Origin: Sarcophilus harrisii
Taxonomy: Eukaryota; Chordata; Mammalia; Dasyuromorphia; Dasyuridae
DNA: 64,000 bases
Assembly (NCBI RefSeq): GCF_902635505.1
Contig: NC_045427.1
Location: 86,595,460-86,659,459 of the forward strand
Direction of reading: 5' to 3'
A program made the translations under genes and the position numbers. Under the pieces are notes generated by a model. It worked only from the letters and a program-made list of their open reading frames with translations, had not been told where the DNA came from and made no database searches. Positions 56,706 through 64,000 of this stretch are shown here, in pieces; within the stretch, counting starts at the first letter, position 1; each line of letters begins with the position of its first letter.

Positions 56706-58090
56706 CTATTAAGTGAAAAAAATTCGGCAATTCCTACGTGTTGGTCCTGCCCACCTTATGTAAACTATTACAAACCTCAATTTGTTCATTCACCACCACC
56801 TCATCCCTCTAGTGTCAGCCTACAGGCATTGTAATGAATCATTCACTGAATGACTGAAAATCACCTTACTTTTAACCAATGACTACTTTCTGATGTCACA
56901 GAATAATTAGAGTAGCATGTGTTTGTTGTAACATGTAGGAGATTGGTCACATTTTAATTGTTCCCTTTTGTTTATTGAAATTCCTCTCATTTTCCATTTT
57001 CCATTAATAGGGTGCCCCTCTATTAATCAATCCAGCTTTTACAGTTATCACCTTCTTTTTTGTGATTAATCTTCCTTTGGAGAAATACCTACTCCATCCA
57101 TACCACTTATTCCTAACGCCATGGAGGATCTGAGGACCAAGAGGAGAAAGGAATATTTTTTTTTCCTTGATGGAAGCCAACAATATGAGTACCTATTATT
57201 AGGCTGTAAATTCTCCAAAAGCAAAGACTCTGTTTCCCTCCACAGCACAAGACTGGGCACAGAGTTGGTGCTCATTTAATGTGAAAAAGATTTTATGTGC
57301 AGAATGTAGCAAGACAGGTGATATTTTTATTTAGATGTAGCTTGTCTTGAAATGGAGGAAAGAGGTGGGTAATACTTGAAATGAGCTCTGTTATAAAGAG
57401 CAGGTATCCCTCTGACGTTAAGGTTCCCATGAGGTTCTCTTTGGAATTGAAAAAGGCAAGGGTGACCTCAGAAGGCTTTGCTGAGCTGAGACCAGGTCTT
57501 TGTGGTGAAGTGGGCTTCTTGCCCATGGGGATAATCACCTCCTGTAGTATCCACACAATCATCCCATTGTCAAAGCAGAAGGAATATAAAAATAGAAGAA
57601 ATGCCCTGGTGGGTCAGCCAATGTTCACCCAGCCCAGGATTCTGCCTGATGGGTCACAATAACAGGATATACCCAGAATTGTGAAGTTTGACAGATTATG
57701 CCTGGGAAAAGCTAAATTCATGTGGCCAAACCTTTAGAGCAATGGGAGATAATTACAGTGAAGAGGCCAAGTCTTGCATTTTTACAGGACTCCCCTTCTC
57801 AAGGAAAAATAATGAACTGGGAAATATAGAACACCATGTCTTTGGGGGAATGGATGAAATGATCTACAGTTTATTACTCTTAGAACTACAGGGCCAGGGA
57901 AAGCTGTAGCTTCTCAACAAAGTTATGCAAACAGTTAGGATTAGATCACCTCATACAGTTTAATCAACTACAAACCTTCACTGGGGCTTTACTTTGGTGA
58001 CTTAGTCTGTCTCCCTTCCCCCTCTCCTTCAAGAGTCTTACTCTGCCTATGACTCACTTGTTAATTATTGCTTTCCACCAAGAAAAGTTA
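56706..58090. other. Intron 1, nothing recognised
   Basis: Two open frames (57381-57662 and 57688-57909) lie in succession, but neither has a recognisable domain or credible splice sites. No repeat is identified. Confidence 0.35.
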
Positions 58091-58093
58091 AGC

Positions 58094-58232
58094 TCTCTCT
58101 GTCTCTGTCTCGCTCTTGCTCTCTCTCTCCATCTCTCTCTGTCTCTGTGTCTCTCTCTGTGTCTCTCTCTCTGTGTCTTTGTCTCTGTTTCTCTCTGTCT
58201 CTGTCTCTCTCCGTGTCTCTCTTTCTCTCTTT

Positions 58233-58280
<48 letters not shown>

Positions 58281-58455
58281 TCTCTCCTTGTGAGTCTGTA
58301 TCTGTTTCTTTGTCTCTTTCTCTCTTTTTGTCTATATGTGTGTGTATCTATCTCTGTTCTTCTCTCTTTCTCTTTCTCTTTCCCCTTCCTCTCTCTCTCT
58401 CCCTCCTTTCCCCCCCCCTCCCTTTGTCTTCCTCTCTTTCTCTCCCCCCTTTTCC
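58094..58455. repeat. TCTCTG tract, CA microsatellite and pyrimidine tract
   Basis: TCTCTG-type repeats (58094-58233), CA repeats (58236-58277), then a mixed C/T tract to about 58455. Cysteine/valine-rich and serine/leucine-rich frames across it are artefacts. Confidence 0.93.
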
Positions 58456-58469
58456 CACTTAGATGTTAC

Positions 58470-59040
58470 ACAACTGTTTTCTCTTTTGGCGTGGGATGAT
58501 AGCCAGACAGTCAAGTGTCTCTTCTCCCATGCTAATGAAATTGATGGTGACAAATATGAGCCCTTGCATTAGCTTGAGAGACATGATAGAAAGCAGCACC
58601 ATGTCCTCTGCACACCTGAAGAGACACAGGGGTTAAGCCTTGAGTGCTTGTGACAAAAATCTCTCAAAAATGTGGCTGAAGAGCCTCAGCCCCTGTCATC
58701 TGTCAGTGTTAATGGACAGTACAAGTGTTGTTTGGAAGAAAAAAACAATCAGCCTATTTTCTCCTTTGTCTGCTGTCTGGGTAATGAAATAAAAAGCAAA
58801 ATTATCTCTGATAAAAGTAATTTGCGGAAAAACTGATAGAAACATTGGTGCAGAGATTTATCCCTGCTAGCCTGACTAGATAAGGGGAGTTTCTGGATTG
58901 TATTAACCCTTTCTGTCAAAGAACCAGTAAAGAGAGATTTTTTTAAAACCAAAACTTGAGCCAAGACAGGATGGTCTATTCTGAAGTCCCTAAGTCCATT
59001 TTCTAACTTTATTTTTTTTTTTCATTTTCTAACTTTAAGA
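58470..59040. other. Non-repeat island in intron 1, candidate regulatory DNA
   Basis: Directly after a long pyrimidine/CA tract comes about 570 bp with no recognised repeat. It is rich in short factor-like motifs: GATAA/TTATC pairs near 58803-58816, CTGTCATCTGTCAG near 58695, and AT-rich strings such as GTAATGAAATAAAAAGC. The dense motif texture resembles mammalian conserved non-coding elements, but nothing here proves it. Confidence 0.28.
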
Positions 59041-59679
59041 GGTAATACTGGCTCAGGCGCCTTTCTCTTTTGGTTGGCTATTACTAAGCATTACTAAGCA
59101 GTATTATTACTATTAATGAGCCCAAGAGACTTGGCCAGAACTCAAAAAGCATCTTCCATGGCATTTCCTGCCAGAAATCCAACTTAAGAGGTATCTCTTA
59201 GGTGTGTGATAAGAATTCTTAGTTAAGAAATGAGTTATTCACCTTCCTCATAAAGAAGGCACTCTCAGCAGAAGCTCATTGATGGTTTCCCAAGAACAAG
59301 GAAATACTTTTAAGACTTATTAGATAAATCCAGTGAAAGGGTCTGATATCCTCTTGATTGTTGGTTCTACTGGATTGATTCTGTGACATCCTCAGCAGAG
59401 ATAGCTGTAAATTCAATTGTTTAAGTGAAAGAAAATTTCAGAATGCTAGATATGTCAAAAGACTTTTTATAGAGCTGTTTGGGTCTGTTTGGCACAATAT
59501 GGTGCTTTAAAATTAAGGGGTTGAACTAAAATGATAGCTAATGTCTCTTCAAGCTCTTAATCTCTGATCCTATCATCATCCTGTGGCCTCAGATATAATT
59601 TAACCAAACCTTCCTGTTTTACAGATGTAAGGGAAGTGAAGTCCAGAGGCAGCAAGGACCCTCCACAATCTAGCAGCAA

Positions 59680-59960
59680 GGTGGTTCAACTGATAGAATA
59701 TTAGTTTGGGCCTCCAGAAGACCATAGGTAGTTGAAAGATCTCTGGGCCAAGAATCAGAAAAAACTGATCCAAATCAGCCTCAAGCACTGAGTAGCTATG
59801 TATGCTGTGTCTGTCTGCCTCTGTTTCCTTAACCATAAAATGGGTATCAGAATAGTACTTACCTCCCAGGACTCAATGATAAAACATTTATAAAGCACTT
59901 AGTACAGTGTTTGACATACAGTATGCACTTAGTAAATGCTTCTTTCCTTCCTTGCAGAGA
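59680..59960 (+). mobile_element. MIR or Mar-type CORE-SINE with a following L2-like tail
   Basis: GCAAGGTGGTTCAACTGATA, CTCTGTTTCCTTAACCATAA and TACCTCCCAGGACTCAATGA are followed by GCACTTAGTACAGTGTTTGA. Confidence 0.65.
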
Positions 59961-61559
59961 AATTAGTCAGTTACTAAATTGACTCAAACAAGTTTTCCAA
60001 CTCCTAAGTCCACTTCTCAATGATCTGGAAATGATGAATCATAACCACTAACTCATTAATTTCCCTCTTCATCTACTAAAAAGACTTAAAAGAGATAACA
60101 TTTAATCAGAAAATATTTGTTGTAAGTCACCGAGAAAGTTGCTTTAGATGAAGTTACAAAGAGGGAGTAAGGTTCATGCCCCGCCCTGAAAGAGTTTAGT
60201 TTGCCCAATGTAGAGGAAGATTTGGTATATGAAAATATAGTCAGTAATCTACACAAGGCAGTAGGTAGATGGTATATACATAGGTAAGAGTAACTAATGT
60301 TTTTATCTCAGCACTTGAAGATTTTATATAGAAATACCCACACATGGAATTACAAGGGAAATCAAGTATATTGAAATAGTTACTGAATTTGGGGGGAGGA
60401 TGGTCAAAGACTATAGTTAGGAACCCCTGGTAGTTAATCTCTAAGGTACCTGCTAATTTTACCATTCTAACTTAAGCTAAAAATATTAAATCTTATTCCT
60501 GTCTTAAGGAGCATACACTCTAGCTAAGGAGATGAGTTTTTTTTAAAAAAAGTTAAATAGCAATTAAAAAGTTCTTTCCCAAACAGCAAAGAATAACATC
60601 TGATATTGGAGGAAAGGGAAGAAGGAGGAAGGAAGAGAGAAGATTGTGGTGACACATGAAAAAAAGGCATAAAAGTAAGAAGGAGCATAGAGCGCACAGA
60701 ATAGAAACCAGACTTGGCAGTGAGTTTATATAGGGATGAAGTCAAGAGTCCTAACAAATATTTACATCTGGAGCAGGCATTGCAATTACAAATGACACTT
60801 GAGACTATGGGACTTTGGGGGAGGGGGATGTGTAGCTCCCACTTTATAGGTGAGATGGAGACCTTGGGTACCAAGGGTTCCAAAGGGCAGTGATCTTAAA
60901 ATATCATCACGTGGCTCTTCCCTCTCATTGCTCACACAACCTAGGAAGCAGCCATATTATATCTTCCCATTTTTAAAACTATTGTCATTAACCAGCATGG
61001 CAGCCTGAGACATAGAAGTTACCTCAAAAATCAAGACCTAACTTCAAGTCCCACATGCTGACACATACTTATTGAATGATTCTTGCAAAGTCACTCAAAC
61101 TCTCTGTGCTCCAGGCAACAACCTTATTTAAGACTTAGTTTAAGGCTTACATCGGTAGGAAGGGTTTTCTACCCTAATGAAACCATATTGAAAAAGAAAA
61201 TATTCTTGACAATATGATGTAGTCAGTGGCTTCTTCCTCATTGACATTTAGAAACCTAATTAGTTAAACATGGAGGTAGAACTGTAGCCCTTCCAAGTAG
61301 GAGAGATGCTTTTGAGGAAAGAGTTGGCTTAAAGTCAATTTTCCCTCTTGCCTTCCTCTAAAATAAAAACAAACAAAAAAATCTCAAAGACTGTATCCCT
61401 AAAAAGTTAGAGTTGAAATGGGATTAGGAATTTAATGAAGACCCCGAAGAGATGGCTTGCAGTGATCAAGTAGACAAGGCTCATCTTAATGAAATTGAGA
61501 TTGAGATAAAGAAAATGAAATTGAGAACTAATCTCATTAGAGTCTCAATTTGGTTATAG

Positions 61560-61765
61560 CTGGAATTATGGGATCATGGGTTTAGTGAGAGAAGAGATTT
61601 CAGAGACCAACTAGTCCAACTCCCTCATAATGCAGATGGGGAAACTGAAGCTTAGAGCAGTTAAGGACTTGCTTAAGGTGACACAAGTATTTAATGACAG
61701 AGCTAGAATTTGAACTCAGGTCCTCCAACTTGACATTCAATGTTCTTTGCCTTATGATACCTCTT
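61560..61765 (-). mobile_element. MIR SINE, minus strand, well preserved
   Basis: AGTCCAACTCCCTCATAATG, CAGATGGGGAAACTGAAGCT and AGAATTTGAACTCAGGTCCT are in reversed MIR order. Confidence 0.8.
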
Positions 61766-62279
61766 AAAGATAATGGTAAGACCTACCTTGTCTAACTTCA
61801 TTTTTCAGAGGAGAAAAGATGCCCTGAGTTCAGATTAGAGCAAATTAAAATTCAGACCTCTCCTGACTTGGCCAGTGACTATTATTTTTTTGTTTGTTTT
61901 TTAATGAGGCTATTGAAATTTGGTCTTCCAACTACCACCCAGAGGAGCTCAGATCTTCAGGACATCAGCTTCTAGTCCCAAATTCTGGACAGATAGCTGG
62001 GCAAGGAAGAGACACCTTCTAGCAACACTGTAGCCTCAAACTCACCTTGTTCCACCTCCTTCCTTTCAGAAGTAAGGTTTAAGAAGTAGAGAAGGCAAAA
62101 TTGTGCACAGGTCTTCATTTTGTTGCATTCTCTAACACTTCTATCATTTGGCCTTTAGCCTAAGAACTGTACTCATCTGTTTAGTCAGATTTCTCACCAT
62201 TTTTCCATGGTATTAAATTTTATCTTATATTTGCTTTCTATATGCTTTGCATATATTTATTTGTATATAAGTTGTTTCT

Positions 62280-62405
62280 ATGATAGAATATAAAGCCCAT
62301 GAGAGCAGAGATTGTTTTATTATGTTCTTTGTCTGTCCAACACTGAATACAATGTCTGCCATATGGTAAGTACCTAATCAATACTTATTTTTAGGATTGA
62401 ATAAA
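62280..62405 (+). mobile_element. L2-type 3' end
   Basis: ATAAAGCCCATGAGAGCAGA, ACTGAATACAATGTCTGCCA and GTAAGTACCTAATCAATACT are in order. Confidence 0.65.
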
Positions 62406-62469
62406 AATCATGGATTGGTAGGTCAGTCGATCGATCAATAGGTGGATAGATAGATTAAAAACATGAGTC

Positions 62470-64000
62470 TGAGAGGGGACCCATAGAGCTTCACCTGATT
62501 GTCACCAAATAGATTTCTGACTCACACAAATGACTCAGAAGGTTTGGCCCTAATCCCATTTCTATGGGTCTCACACAGTGATAAGCTGTATGTTGTAGGA
62601 CTCCACCACATATATGTTTGTGGAATGAAGGTTCTCCTGGGTGGTTGGGGTGAGGTGATGGAAATTGAGTAATTTGGGAAACTGTAGTGAATTTTGGCAT
62701 TTGAGGGATATGCTAAGCAACTGGAAGGGCACTCTTACTGCCTACGTGTTTGTGTGAATTTGTAAATATTATTAGTCACAAATCTAGGGGTAGTACTTTC
62801 TGGGAGGGAAGTTTTTCTGTTTTGGAATGATGTCGAATCAATATAAAAATTCCCATTAAGGCAGTGAAGGATGTGGGGGTGGATAAAGAGAGAAGGGTAG
62901 AGTCACAGAGATTCTCAGACTTCATTGAATTCATTTCCCCTTTTTTTAGTGAATGAGAAAGAATTAAAAGGGTCAAAGGGTTTCTGTGTTGGTTTTCTAT
63001 GCTTTCAAAATCCTTTAATGAGTGGGCCTCAAGTGCAGCTACTGGAAGTTGGGGGGGGGAAACCACAACAAAAACCAGATTCATTACTTAGGCTTATCTG
63101 GTGGTTTTCTCTGTTCACAAACCAAAGAATTTTAGTCGAAATTAATAAATTCATGTGTCTTTCCTTTAAAAAAAAAAAAAGTGTGTGGGTAAGGGGAGAC
63201 AACCAGCCGTTGGGGTGTTATTTTTGAAAAAAGTATCCTTTGACAATTCTGCTATCATTTTCTACCAGCATGTTTGCTGGCTCTGCCAGTGGGAGATTCT
63301 GCCCTCTGCCTCTTGAATATACCCAACTCTGGCCCCTGGGGAAGCAGAACTCCGTTTTCCCATGACACAGTGATTATTTTGGACACCCTCCATATTTTTC
63401 TAGTATTATTATAATTTGAGGTAGGATATGGGGGGCCTGGCTTGACTGTCTCTTGAGGAAGACTCAGTCTAAGCAGCCTCACCCTTCAGATCTAATGGTT
63501 AAATTTAGATCAGATGTTCAGTAAAGGGAGGAGGGTGACTTCCCCCCCACCCAGACAATCTTTCTTGTTCCTTCCACTGTCCCTTACTTTGATGAAAATG
63601 AAAATGAACTCCTCATTTTCTCCATTCATGAAAGAGCTCGTTTTTCCTCCATGTTCTCTGTTCCCCATTCACTCTTTTATGTGGCAGGGTTTGAGAGGGT
63701 ATCTTCAACATGACGTTAGGGATTTGCACTTCCAGGATGGCATCTTAATGAATTCGTTAAAACAGCCCTATTCAGAATGAGTTAGCATCATGTGCAGTTG
63801 GCACTCCGTCTTTTAGCCTCCATCTCATAGATATTCCCTTGTTCTGCACAGCTAGAGACAGAATTTCAAGAAGCAAATAGTTTCTCCTCTTCCAATTTGA
63901 ACCCCAAATTTGTAGAGAGGAGAAAAGAAATGTAGAGAATTTAAATGAAAAACTAGGCTGGTCTGGCTTAAAGGTTAAAGAGAAGAGAAGCAGGACTCTT
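62470..64000. other. Intron 1, nothing recognised to the window end
   Basis: There are short homopolymer runs (63168-63180 and others) but no repeat family, exon or motif I can support. Confidence 0.4.

Larger units (their letters stand above)
21938..64000 (+). other. EPAS1: EPAS1 intron 1, 5' part (no acceptor or exon 2 found)
   Basis: The intron opens with GTAAGC. I looked for exon 2, which should encode [21 protein letters not shown] and the rest of the bHLH region, and found no such reading frame, so the intron runs past the window end, at least 42 kb. A very long intron 1 is also known in human EPAS1. The content is a mix of old SINEs, L2, L1 3' ends, small DNA transposons, microsatellites and non-repeat islands. 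Adjacent repeats lie in both directions, as expected without coding constraint. Confidence 0.82.

Noticed and set aside
57381-57909. Two successive open frames of 93 and 73 codons
   Set aside because: No recognisable domain and no convincing splice signals; likely chance.
58049-58572. Long serine/leucine-rich and cysteine/valine-rich frames
   Set aside because: They read through TCTCTG and CA repeats; low-complexity artefacts.
1-64000. Search for endogenous retroviruses or LTRs
   Set aside because: I found no paired LTR, primer-binding site or retroviral protein motif I could support; a library search could still find solitary diverged LTRs.

Overview
This is a window of vertebrate nuclear DNA, almost certainly from a marsupial. 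The evidence is the density of tRNA-headed Mar-1 CORE-SINEs, whose ends read GGCAGCTAGGTGGC and which carry the box TTTGGGGTTTTCTTGGCAAA. Truncated WSINE1-like copies end at CCCCAATTGCCTCAGC plus an A-rich tail, and there are many copies of one L1 3' end type. WSINE1-like copies lean towards an Australian lineage, but I cannot name the species.

The only host gene I can support is EPAS1 (HIF-2alpha). Its exon 1 lies on the plus strand at about 21375-21937. Translation starts at 21912 and the 26 coding bases read M-T-A-D-K-E-K-K-R, with the last codon split by a GTAAGC donor at 21938. The CpG-rich promoter spans about 20.6-23.4 kb. The 5' UTR carries a well-formed iron-responsive element at 21452-21481 (CAGTGT loop, bulged C). 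The only upstream AUG I can find in this 5' UTR begins on the last paired base of that element. I did not find exon 2 (the bHLH exon), so everything from 21938 to the end is read as the 5' part of a very long intron 1, at least 42 kb.

Layout: 1-20.5 kb is intergenic and repeat-rich. It holds a minus-strand L1 at about 7.78-9.99 kb and a plus-strand L1 with an intact-looking 5' end but an internally deleted ORF2 at about 10.82-15.79 kb, together with L1 3' ends, L2, MIR and Mar-1 copies. 20.5-23.4 kb is promoter, exon 1 and CpG island. 23.4-64 kb is intron 1, with MIR, L2, Mar-1 and WSINE1-like SINEs, five 5'-truncated L1 3' ends, two small families of terminal-inverted-repeat DNA transposons (one also has a copy at 1.5 kb) and many microsatellites. 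Non-repeat islands in the intron look like possible regulatory DNA, notably 44.9-46.1 kb (an RFX-type X-box five bases from a hypoxia-response core) and 58.5-59.0 kb.

I saw no bacterial-type system, CRISPR array, rRNA or free-standing tRNA gene, and no endogenous retrovirus that I could support. Repeat family names come from recognising motifs by eye, not from a database search, and repeat edges are approximate.
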